Assembly: GCA_051867635.1 (NCBI GenBank)
Contig: JBJDYT010000015.1
Span: 1-33,208 of the forward strand
Length of the DNA: 33,208 bases
Direction: 5' to 3'
Source of the DNA: RGIG5472 sp051867635
GTDB lineage: Bacteria > Bacillota > Clostridia > Oscillospirales > Oscillospiraceae
The stretch's first letter is position 1. The number at the start of each line of letters is the position of its first letter. The translations under genes and the position numbers were made by a program. This document shows, in pieces, positions 16,671 through 22,944 of this stretch. Below the pieces are notes generated by a model, which had not been told where the DNA came from, made no database searches, and worked only from the letters and a program-made list of their open reading frames with translations.

Positions 16671-17501
16671 ATGGGCTGGCGCGCCAAACTCACCAAATGC
16701 TGGGCCTACGGCGGCATCCTGCTGGTCGTGGGCGTGATCCTCTTTCTCTTCCTCTATGTCTTCAGCCAGGGCGCTTCCACCATCAGCTGGGAATTCCTGA
16801 CCCAGCCTCCCCGGGGCGCCGTGCTGGGCGAGGAGGGCGGCATCTGGCCCGCCATCACGGGCAGCTTCGCCTTCACCCTCACCGCCGTGGTGCTGGGCGG
16901 CGTCCCCGCCATCGCCACGGCCCTGTTCACCGTGTTTTACTGCCGCAGCCGGCGGCTGGAGCGGCTCATCCGCACGGTGGTGCAGTCCATCTCCGGCATC
17001 CCTTCCATCGTGCTGGGCCTGTTTTCTTACAGCTTCCTGGTGCGGGGGCTGGGCCTCGGGCGCTGCGTCCTCTCCGCGGGCATCGCCCTCGCGATCATGA
17101 TCCTGCCCTTCATTGAAGTGCGGGCGGAAAAGGCCTTTCGGGAGCTGCCCCGGCAGACGCTGCAGGCGTCCTACGCCCTCGGCTGCTCCAAGTGCCACAC
17201 CATCTGGCGCATCGTCCTGCCCGCCTGCCGGGCGGAGCTGGTCAGCGGCGTGATCCTCGGCGGCTGCTACGCCATGGGCGCCACCGCCCCCATGATCTTC
17301 ACCGGCGCGGTGGCCTACGCCTCCTCCCCCACCAGCCTGCTGGAGCCGGCTATGGCGCTGCCGCTGCACCTGTATCTGCTGGTGGCCCAGGGCGCCACCT
17401 CCCTGGACACCGCCTACGGCACGGCCTTCGTCATGATGGCCATTATCCTCGTCAGCAACCTGCTGGCAACGCTTTACGCAGGAAGGAGCCGAAAACGATG
17501 A
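16671..17501 (+). CDS. pstA: phosphate ABC transporter permease PstA
   Basis: This is a 276-residue permease with about six helices. Recognisable PstA patterns are FLTQPPRGAVLGEEGGIWPA near the N-terminus, QSISGIPSIVLGLFSY, and the EAA-like loop QASYALGCSKCHTIWRIVLP followed by GAVAYASSPTSL. It is translationally coupled at both ends: the start follows the pstC stop by one base, with AAGGAGGGAGG inside pstC, and its stop overlaps the pstB start as ATGA. Confidence 0.94.
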   Translation: MGWRAKLTKCWAYGGILLVVGVILFLFLYVFSQGASTISWEFLTQPPRGAVLGEEGGIWPAITGSFAFTLTAVVLGGVPAIATALFTVFYCRSRRLERLIRTVVQSISGIPSIVLGLFSYSFLVRGLGLGRCVLSAGIALAIMILPFIEVRAEKAFRELPRQTLQASYALGCSKCHTIWRIVLPACRAELVSGVILGGCYAMGATAPMIFTGAVAYASSPTSLLEPAMALPLHLYLLVAQGATSLDTAYGTAFVMMAIILVSNLLATLYAGRSRKR

Positions 17502-18247
17502 ATCCTGTCATGACGCTGCGCGGCGTCTCCGCGGCCTATGAGGGAAAGAGCGCGCTGCAGGACGTTTCCCTGGACATCCCCGAAAAGCAGATCACCGCCG
17601 TGGTGGGCCCCTCCGGCTGCGGCAAAAGCACCCTGCTGCGCTGCATGAACGGCCTGCTCCACGAGGAGCCGGGGGCCTCCGTCTCCGGGTCCATCTGCCT
17701 GGACGGCGCGGACATCTCCCTCCTGCCGAAGGACGCCCTGCGCCGCCGGGTGGGTCTGGTGTTCCAGACCCCCACCCCCTTTCCTTTCTCCATCTACAAG
17801 AACATGACCTATGCCGCCCAGTACCACGGGCTGCGGGACAAGGCCGCGCTGGAGACGCTGGTGCGGGAAAAGCTGCAGCTCGCGGGCCTCTACGACGAGG
17901 TGAAGGACGAGCTGAACAAGAACGCCCTGAAGCTCTCCGGCGGGCAGCAGCAGCGGCTGTGCATCGCCCGGGCGCTGACGGTGGAGCCGGAGATCCTGCT
18001 GCTGGACGAGCCCTGTTCGGCGCTGGACGTGAAAAGCACCCAGACCATCGAGGAGACGTTGCTGCAGCTCAAGGAGCGCTACACCGTGGTCATCGTGACC
18101 CACAATCTGGCCCAGGCCCGCCGCATCGCCGACCGGACGGCCTTTCTCATGAGCGGCCGGCTGGTGGAGGAGGGCCCCACGGAGCAGCTGTTTACCCAGC
18201 CCCAGAATGAGGAGACCCGGCGTTTCCTCTCCGGGGCCATCGGCTGA
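17498..18247 (+). CDS. pstB: phosphate ABC transporter ATPase PstB
   Basis: This is a 249-residue ATPase, normal PstB length. Walker A is GPSGCGKST, the Q-loop FQTPTPFP is typical of PstB, the signature is LSGGQQQR, Walker B is ILLLDEPCSALD and the switch His is in VTHN. It energises PstCA for phosphate uptake. The start at 17498 overlaps the pstA stop by four bases, with AAGGAG ten bases upstream; a longer open frame inside pstA is not used. PhoU, which often follows pstB, is absent here and a small HAD gene takes its place. Confidence 0.95.
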   Translation: MNPVMTLRGVSAAYEGKSALQDVSLDIPEKQITAVVGPSGCGKSTLLRCMNGLLHEEPGASVSGSICLDGADISLLPKDALRRRVGLVFQTPTPFPFSIYKNMTYAAQYHGLRDKAALETLVREKLQLAGLYDEVKDELNKNALKLSGGQQQRLCIARALTVEPEILLLDEPCSALDVKSTQTIEETLLQLKERYTVVIVTHNLAQARRIADRTAFLMSGRLVEEGPTEQLFTQPQNEETRRFLSGAIG

Positions 18248-18261
18248 GAAAGGAGACACAC

Positions 18262-18732
18262 ATGATCGAGATCGAGATCCCCGGCCGGGAAGAAACGCTC
18301 CGCATCACCTCGGTGGTGCTGGACTACAACGGCACCATCGCCCGGGACGGGCTGCTGCTGGAGGGCGCGGCGGAGCGCATCCGCGCTCTCGCGGGCAAGG
18401 CGGCGGTCTACGTCCTCACCGCCGACACCTACGGCACGGTGGAGCGCCAGTGCGAGGGTCTGGGCGTTACGGTCAAAACCTTCCCCCGGGCCGGCGCCGC
18501 CCGCTGCAAGGAGGAGATCGTCCGCGGCCTCGGCGGCGGGGTCTTCGCCGTGGGCAACGGGCTGAACGACATCGAAATGTTCGACGCGGCGGAGCTGGCC
18601 GTGGCGGTGCTGGAGCGGGAGGGGCTTTGCGCCGCGCTGCTGCCCCACGCCGACGTGCTGGTCACGTCGCCCGAGGACGCGCTGGACCTGCTGCTGCGGC
18701 CGGGCCGCCTGCGGGCCACCCTGCGGAGCTGA
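18262..18732 (+). CDS. small HAD-family phosphatase-like protein
   Basis: This is a 156-residue cap-less HAD protein resembling the 'soluble P-type ATPase domain' group. Motif I is VLDYNGTIA with nucleophile D21; the usual second Asp is N23, a feature of that group. Motif II is VLTADT (about T53), K83 gives motif III, and motif IV is GNGLND (98-103). It starts 14 bases after pstB with AAAGGAG, so it is likely the fifth gene of the Pho-controlled operon. A phosphatase role in phosphate economy is inference. Its 3' end is partly repeated about 1 kb downstream. Confidence 0.82.
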   Translation: MIEIEIPGREETLRITSVVLDYNGTIARDGLLLEGAAERIRALAGKAAVYVLTADTYGTVERQCEGLGVTVKTFPRAGAARCKEEIVRGLGGGVFAVGNGLNDIEMFDAAELAVAVLEREGLCAALLPHADVLVTSPEDALDLLLRPGRLRATLRS

Positions 18733-18769
18733 CGCGCCGCCCAGGCGAAACAGCGGCTTGACATTCCTT
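18692..18769 (+). repeat. imperfect direct repeat, copy 1 (HAD gene tail plus -35 region)
   Basis: This copy covers the last codons of the HAD gene and the following bases through GCGGCTTGACATTCCTT. The last 37 bases of the gene match copy 2 (19683-19767) at 33 positions, and the 17 bases ending at 18769 are identical. Here the TTGACA is followed 17 bases later by CACAAT, a decayed -10, while copy 2 has TATAAT. Confidence 0.75.
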
Positions 18770-18796
18770 GCCGGTGAGTGCACAATTATCCCGCGG

Positions 18797-18937
18797 GTAA
18801 TTTCAACAACCAGCGGTTTTTCTGCCGATGCCATCACCATGGCACAGGAAAACAATGTCCGCCTGATCACAGGAACAGCATTTCCCCGGCTGCTGTTTGA
18901 TGCGGGCATCACAGACATAAACAAAGCATTTGGGTAG
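18797..18937 (+). pseudogene. C-terminal fragment of an Mrr-like restriction endonuclease
   Basis: The frame reads VISTTSGFSADAITMAQENN and then VRLITGTAFPRLL before a stop at 18935-18937. This resembles the end of the Mrr/PD-(D/E)XK restriction endonuclease domain, where (V/T)TTS.F...A...A...(I/V).LI.G is typical. There is no start codon or 5' part; the fragment begins abruptly just after the repeat copy. It is a remnant of a defence gene lost by deletion or recombination. The family assignment rests on a short pattern. Confidence 0.5.
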
Positions 18938-18960
18938 TGTGCATATTTTCAGGAGACAGA

Positions 18961-19587
18961 ATGATGAAACATAAGATAGCTGCTTTTCTCGCAATTGTGA
19001 TGCTTTTTGCGCTTACGGCGTGTTCTGCGCAACAAACAAATGTGGCCGGGAATTCCCCTTCCGACGAAATTACAGATCATGATACCGGCACCAATACCAC
19101 TGGCGAAATCACGAGTTCTGAACTGTCCGGAGATGCTGCTATACGCACCGCCGGATATGAATTGATCTCTGCCGGAGAAGAATTTGGTTCCGCTGACTTT
19201 GCCCAATACTATCTCTATGACATGGATGATGACGGTGCCGCAGAAATTATTATCTTGGGCGGAACTTGCGAAGCAGATGCCGTATTACTGGTATATACAT
19301 ATGTGAACGGAGTTTACGAGCAGGCAGGCAGCACAGACGGGAGTCATTGCAGTCTTTGCGGTAATAGTAAAGATGGCGGGCTGACCGTTCATCATGGAAC
19401 CCAGGGCGTAGAAAGCGTTGATTGGCTCATTCTCGAAAACAAGGAACTGGTTGAAGAGGAAATCATGGCTCCGCATGAGGTGCAGGATTATACCGAATTT
19501 GATTATTGCATCCCTCTTACACCCTATTCTATAAACGATTACAGCATTTTTGGCGAGACAAACGGAAATGGCGAAACAAGAAGTTGA
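18961..19587 (+). CDS. putative lipoprotein of unknown function with a DxDxDG-like motif
   Basis: This is a 208-residue secreted lipoprotein. The signal peptide is followed by lipobox LTAC (Cys21), then a Ser/Thr/Asn-rich linker (about 22-60). A globular part includes YDMDDDGAAEIIILGG, which looks like a Ca-binding-type acidic loop as seen in FG-GAP/EF-hand-like repeats, and a pair of Cys in HCSLCGN. I do not recognise a family. CAGGAGA precedes the start at 18961 (ATG 18964 is also possible). The gene is clearly AT-richer than its neighbours and is flanked by an endonuclease fragment and a direct repeat, which points to horizontal acquisition. Confidence 0.7.
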   Translation: MMKHKIAAFLAIVMLFALTACSAQQTNVAGNSPSDEITDHDTGTNTTGEITSSELSGDAAIRTAGYELISAGEEFGSADFAQYYLYDMDDDGAAEIIILGGTCEADAVLLVYTYVNGVYEQAGSTDGSHCSLCGNSKDGGLTVHHGTQGVESVDWLILENKELVEEEIMAPHEVQDYTEFDYCIPLTPYSINDYSIFGETNGNGETRS

Positions 19588-19639
19588 TGATGAAAGTCCG
19601 AATACCTGTATGGATGTTCGGTAATCGGTCGCTCCACAG

Positions 19640-19723
19640 ATGACTTCTTGGAAGGATATTCCTGTCAGGGCGGCGCTGGAGGTGCTGCGGCCCGACCGCC
19701 TGCGGGCCACTTTGCGGAGCTGA
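19640..19723 (+). pseudogene. remnant of the 3' end of a HAD gene
   Basis: The frame ends AALEVLRPDRLRATLRS, matching the end of the intact HAD gene (DALDLLLRPGRLRATLRS). Only about 20 codons are related; the bases before 19665 are unrelated. It is the second copy of a direct repeat and not a functional gene, although the short frame does have an ATG at 19640. Confidence 0.65.
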
Positions 19724-19767
19724 AGGCGCACCGCCCAAACAGGCAAAACGGCGGCTTGACATTCCTT
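19683..19767 (+). repeat. imperfect direct repeat, copy 2 (HAD gene tail plus -35 region)
   Basis: This is the partner of 18692-18769. It ends in the same 17 bases that contain TTGACA, here part of an intact promoter. The roughly 10 percent divergence argues against a recent tandem duplication. Confidence 0.75.
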
Positions 19768-19784
19768 TCCCGCGACAGTATAAT
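19756..19784 (+). promoter_or_regulatory. consensus promoter of the nucleoside phosphorylase leader
   Basis: TTGACA (19756-19761), exactly 17 bases and TATAAT (19779-19784) make a full consensus sigma-A promoter. The start is expected near 19791, leaving a leader of about 170 bases before the phosphorylase gene. Confidence 0.9.
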
Positions 19785-19814
19785 AAGCCCAAAATTTTTA
19801 AAGGGGTGAGTTCC

Positions 19815-19967
19815 ATGATGCCGATGATGTGCAATTTTTTTGGAATTGTGGAAGTCTTGCTCCCTGGGACGGCCCTACCCGATAATGTAGGGAAATGTCA
19901 CTTTTATGGTGCAGGCTTCTTGCCTGCGCCATTTTATTTTCGTTATTTTCGGGAGGGATATGTATGA
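19815..19967 (+). CDS. possible 50-codon leader ORF
   Basis: A 50-codon frame starts MMPMMCNFFG and is preceded by AAGGGGTG at a usable distance. Its stop overlaps the phosphorylase start as ATGA, and it spans the terminator-like hairpin at 19906-19940. It resembles no known family. It may be a real leader peptide that couples translation to antitermination, or a chance frame in a structured RNA leader. Confidence 0.3.
   Translation: MMPMMCNFFGIVEVLLPGTALPDNVGKCHFYGAGFLPAPFYFRYFREGYV
19906..19940 (+). terminator. terminator/attenuator hairpin in the phosphorylase leader
   Basis: An 11-base-pair stem with one G-U pair (19906-19916 with 19922-19932, loop TTCTT) is followed by TTTATTTT. It sits between a perfect promoter and the gene it serves, so it is probably a conditional terminator. 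A second upstream hairpin pairs CCCTAC (19873-19878) with GTAGGG (19887-19892). Confidence 0.65.
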
Positions 19968-20722
19968 GCCTGTTCGACACCTTTGACCCCGCTTCGGAGG
20001 AGATCATCAAAGTAAAGCTGCAGCGTTCCTTTCAGGAGGCGGAGGATTTCCCGGAGGTCGTCATTGCGGCCTTCAAGGAGGAGACCTTCCGCCTGCTCCC
20101 GCAGGTCTGTCCGGCGGAGCAGACTGCCGTTCTGCGCGCAGGCCGCGCCATTCCCGTATACCGGGTGCATTGGCAGGGACGGGACCTCGGTATATTCCAC
20201 ACCCTCCTCGGCGGAGCGGGAACCGCCTGCCTGATGGAGCAGCTCCTTGCCAGAGGGGCGAAGAAGATACTGCTGTACGGCAACTGCGGCGTGCTGGACA
20301 GGGCCATCACCGCGGGCCATTTGATCCTGCCCACCGCGGCGTACCGGGACGAGGGCGTGAGCTACCACTACCTGCCGCTCAGCGACTATGTGGATATTCC
20401 CACGCACAAGTGTCTTGCGGAGATCTTTGACGCGCTGCACCTGCCCTATGTGACCGGCAGGGTCTGGACCACGGACGCTTTTTACCGGGAAACCCGCAGC
20501 AACTTGGAAAAGCGGAAAGCGGAGGGCTGTATCGCGGTGGATATGGAATGCGCCTCCGCCATGGCGGTGGGGCAGTTCCGGGGCGCTTCGGTGTACCAGT
20601 TCTTCTACGCAGACGACTGTCTGGACGGCGAGACCTGGGACCCCAGAACCATGGGGGCCATGCCCGCTACCGGCCACGAGAAATATCTCAGGGTGGCGCT
20701 GGAGGTGGCGGCAAGGCTGTAA
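19964..20722 (+). CDS. nucleoside phosphorylase family protein
   Basis: This is a 252-residue cytoplasmic protein of the PNP/UDP phosphorylase family. The phosphate-binding stretch LLGGAGTA (about 81-88) and YGNCGVL (105-111) are followed by the substrate-site pattern AVDMECASAMA (191-201, with M194-E195) and an Asp pair at 217-218 near the place of the catalytic acid. It probably splits nucleosides with phosphate to a base and (deoxy)ribose-1-phosphate; base specificity is not readable and sequence drift at the acid site leaves room for another substrate. GGGAGG seven bases before ATG 19964 fixes the start. Its leader has attenuator features. Confidence 0.82.
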   Translation: MSLFDTFDPASEEIIKVKLQRSFQEAEDFPEVVIAAFKEETFRLLPQVCPAEQTAVLRAGRAIPVYRVHWQGRDLGIFHTLLGGAGTACLMEQLLARGAKKILLYGNCGVLDRAITAGHLILPTAAYRDEGVSYHYLPLSDYVDIPTHKCLAEIFDALHLPYVTGRVWTTDAFYRETRSNLEKRKAEGCIAVDMECASAMAVGQFRGASVYQFFYADDCLDGETWDPRTMGAMPATGHEKYLRVALEVAARL

Positions 20723-20754
20723 AAAAAGACACGCCCTTGCGGACGTGTCTTTTT
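20723..20754. terminator. bidirectional terminator between phosphorylase and DUF3343 gene
   Basis: A stem AAAAAGACACG with CGTGTCTTTTT, extended by further GC pairs around a TTGC loop, lies between convergent genes. A-run and T-run flank it, so it serves both strands. Confidence 0.88.
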
Positions 20755-20767
20755 CTCTTTTCTCTTT

Positions 20768-21004
20768 TTACACCGGCAGCTCGTAAAAGCCGTCGGTGGC
20801 GAGGCCCTCGCTTTGCACCAGCGCTTCAATCTCCGGCCGGTTTTCCGTGGGCGCGCACCAGGAAAGGCCGCAGCCCGCGGTGATGGCCCGGGGCACGGGG
20901 ATGAGCCGCCCCGGCACGCCGCGCTCCTTGCAGAGCGTCTCCATGGCCATGGCGGCGGTGGTGGTGTGAAAAGTCACGATGAGTTTTACCGTCTTTTCCC
21001 GCAT
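20768..21004 (-). CDS. DUF3343 family putative Se/S carrier-like protein
   Basis: This is a 78-residue protein of the DUF3343 type: a beta-alpha start VKLIVTFHTTTAAMAMETLC, then VPGRLIPVPRAITAGCGLSW with C45, plus C50. Proteins of this family commonly lie beside yedF and selenium genes and are proposed to carry reduced sulfur or selenium on a conserved cysteine; the exact role is not established. It begins three bases after the cysteine desulfurase stop, with GGAGG inside that gene, so it is the third gene of the cluster. Confidence 0.85.
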   Translation of the reverse strand: MREKTVKLIVTFHTTTAAMAMETLCKERGVPGRLIPVPRAITAGCGLSWCAPTENRPEIEALVQSEGLATDGFYELPV

Positions 21005-21007
21005 ACG

Positions 21008-22147
21008 TCAGTCCTCCGCGATCTCCCGGATGGCGGCGATGGCCGCGTCCGTCTCCTCCGCCGTGTTGTACCAGCCGAAGCTGAAGCGCACAAGCCCGCG
21101 CTCCGCGGTGCCCATGGCCTGGTGGAGCCGCGGGGCGCAGTGGCCGCCGGGCCGGGTGGCGATGCCGTAGACGCTGGAAAGCTCGTCGCTGACCTCGCCG
21201 GAGTCGTAGTCCCGGACGCTGAGGGAGACGATGGGGGCGCGCTTTTCCGCGGCGAAGTCGCCGTATGCCGTGACGCCAGGGAGGTCTTTGACCCCCTCGT
21301 AAAAGCGGCGGGCCAGCTCCGCCTCGTGGGCGTGGATGGTCTCCACCCCCACCTCGGCGATATAGCCGAGGGAGGCCGCGAGGCCCGCAAGACCGTGGCC
21401 GTTCATGGTGCCGGCCTCGAGCCGGGTGGGATACTCCTCCGGCTGCGTCTCGCTATAGGTCTGCACGCCGGTGCCGCCCACCTTCCAGGGGCGGATCTCC
21501 ACCCCCTCCCGGATGCAGAGCCCGCCGGTGCCCTGGGGGCCCATGAGGCTCTTATGCCCCGTGAAGCAAAGCACGTCGATCCCCATCCGCTCCATGTCGA
21601 TGGGAAAGGCCCCGGCGGTCTGGGAGGCGTCCACCACCAGCAGCGCGCCGGCGGCGTGAGCCAGCCGTCCCACCCGGGCGATATCCACCATATCGCCCGT
21701 CAGGTTGGAGGCGTGGGTGCAGACCACCAGCTTGGTCTCCGGCGTGATGAGCCGCTCAAAGTCCCTATAGTCGATGCGGCCCTGCCGGTCCGCCGGGACG
21801 AAGGCCAGCTCCGCGCCGCGCTCGTCCCGCAGGCGGTACAGCGGACGCAGCACGCTGTTGTGCTCCAGATCCGTGGAGACCACCCGGTCCCCTGCGTCCA
21901 CGAGACCCATGAGGGCGATGTTCAGCGCCTCGGTGCTGTTGGCGGTGAAGACCACATGGTCGGGCCGCTTGCAGCCAAACAGAGCCGCCGCCTGGCTCCG
22001 GGCCTCGTAAATGGTGCGGGAGGTCTGCAGCGTCCCCTCGTGAGCGCCGCGGCCGCTGTTGCCCATGGACTGCAAGGCGGTCACCATGGCCTGGGTGACC
22101 GCCTCGGGTTTATATAGCGTTGTGGCAGCGTTGTCGAGATAGATCAT
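21008..22147 (-). CDS. cysteine desulfurase / selenocysteine lyase family, PLP enzyme
   Basis: This is a 379-residue class-V aminotransferase-fold enzyme of the SufS/CsdA type. The N-terminal YLDNAATT, H96, D173 in VVDASQ, the PLP lysine K199 in FTGHKSLMGPQG, and the active cysteine C337 in RPGGHCAPRLHQ are all present. It takes sulfur from cysteine or selenium from selenocysteine as a persulfide/perselenide. Lying between yedF and DUF3343, it most likely serves selenium delivery and not Fe-S assembly; no scaffold gene such as sufU or iscU is adjacent. It starts five bases after the yedF stop. Confidence 0.92.
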   Translation of the reverse strand: MIYLDNAATTLYKPEAVTQAMVTALQSMGNSGRGAHEGTLQTSRTIYEARSQAAALFGCKRPDHVVFTANSTEALNIALMGLVDAGDRVVSTDLEHNSVLRPLYRLRDERGAELAFVPADRQGRIDYRDFERLITPETKLVVCTHASNLTGDMVDIARVGRLAHAAGALLVVDASQTAGAFPIDMERMGIDVLCFTGHKSLMGPQGTGGLCIREGVEIRPWKVGGTGVQTYSETQPEEYPTRLEAGTMNGHGLAGLAASLGYIAEVGVETIHAHEAELARRFYEGVKDLPGVTAYGDFAAEKRAPIVSLSVRDYDSGEVSDELSSVYGIATRPGGHCAPRLHQAMGTAERGLVRFSFGWYNTAEETDAAIAAIREIAED

Positions 22148-22151
22148 GTCC

Positions 22152-22760
22152 TTACGGCTTGATGACCTTGCTGGCGCCGGCCAGCTTCTCCACGATGGTG
22201 TACATGTTGGTGACGCTGCCCACGGCCAGCTTGTCCGTCAACTCGTAGAAGTTCAGGCAGGTGCCGCAGGTCAGGATCTCCACGCCCTTGGCCTCCAGAC
22301 CTTTCAGGTCCTCCAGGGAATCGGAGCCCTCGCAGGTCAGGCGGGCGCCGCCGTTGTAAAACAGCATGGTCTTGGGCAGCTCCTCCAGCTGGGAGATGGC
22401 GAAGATGCAGCCCTTCATCAGGGCGCGGCCCAGCTTGTCGTCGCCGTGGCCCATGGCGTCGGTGGAGCAGACCACCACGAGGTTCTCGTTGGGGTCGCCC
22501 GCGCAGCAGGCCGTCTCCTCGCTTCCCTCCGCGCCCACGGTCACGTCCATGGTGACGGTATAGAGCTTTTCTTCCTTCTTCTCGCTCCGCACGGCGAAGC
22601 CCTTCTGGTTCGCCAGGCGGGTCAGGTTCTGCACGGCGGTCTCATTGTCCACACGGACCTCCAGCTGGCCGTTTTCCTTCATCTCGCGAATGGCCTGGGT
22701 GGCCTTCACCACGGGCAGGGGGCAAGCGTCCCCCACAGCGTTCACAACAACATGAGCCAT
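22152..22760 (-). CDS. yedF: sulfurtransferase-like selenium metabolism protein YedF
   Basis: This is a 202-residue two-domain protein. The N-terminal TusA/SirA-like domain (about 1-75) has the CPLP motif with C13. The C-terminal DsrE-like domain (about 93-200) has VVVCSTDAMGHGDDKLGRAL and the pair C165-x2-C168 in LTCGTCLNFYEL. This architecture defines the yedF family found with selenophosphate synthase and selenium genes; the protein is thought to handle reduced selenium. It is the first gene of the cluster, with AGGAGG before ATG and a -10 at 22807-22812. selD, selA and selB are not in the window. Confidence 0.9.
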   Translation of the reverse strand: MAHVVVNAVGDACPLPVVKATQAIREMKENGQLEVRVDNETAVQNLTRLANQKGFAVRSEKKEEKLYTVTMDVTVGAEGSEETACCAGDPNENLVVVCSTDAMGHGDDKLGRALMKGCIFAISQLEELPKTMLFYNGGARLTCEGSDSLEDLKGLEAKGVEILTCGTCLNFYELTDKLAVGSVTNMYTIVEKLAGASKVIKP

Positions 22761-22806
22761 GTTTATCCTCCTGCTTTCGCCGCGAAGCGGCTGTTTTTCT
22801 GTCCCT

Positions 22807-22836
22807 ATTATACGTCCGCCCCCGCCGCCCTTGCAA
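22807..22836 (-). promoter_or_regulatory. yedF cluster promoter
   Basis: On the minus strand TTGCAA (22831-22836), an 18-base spacer and a perfect TATAAT (22807-22812) precede yedF. The -35 is the exact centre of a 36-base palindrome, so protein binding or cruciform formation there would affect initiation. Confidence 0.6.
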
Positions 22837-22851
22837 GGGCGGCGGGGGCGG
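22816..22851. repeat. perfect 36-bp GC palindrome between S15 gene and yedF
   Basis: The sequence is self-complementary over 36 bases, with arms CCGCCCCCGCCGCCC and the complement around TTGCAA. As RNA it would form a very stable stem that could end the S15-operon transcript, though no U-run follows on the minus strand. As DNA it overlaps the yedF -35. Confidence 0.75.
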
Positions 22852-22944
22852 TTATGAACGATTTTCGCAGACGGTTTTATCGGTCAGGGCGATTTCGGGA
22901 CCCGCTTCTGCGTGAAAGCCGGGCCGGCTGTTCCGGCCCCTGCC

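Noticed and set aside
14699..16696. A 665-codon open frame antisense to pstS and pstC.
   Set aside because: Its composition is Gly/His/Asp/Val-rich and it covers two well-recognised genes with proper ribosome sites; no sign of coding.
18758..18786. A TTGACA with CACAAT at 17 bases after the HAD gene, as a promoter.
   Set aside because: The -10 is poor compared with the intact copy at 19756-19784; I treat it as a decayed repeat copy.
18692..19767. An insertion sequence or transposon as the source of the repeated segment.
   Set aside because: No transposase, terminal inverted repeats or short target-site duplication was found; the repeat is gene-derived and about 10 percent diverged.
19791..19963. 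A known purine-type riboswitch in the phosphorylase leader.
   Set aside because: The conserved core of the guanine/adenine class and the other classes I can recall is not present; only the hairpins are supported.
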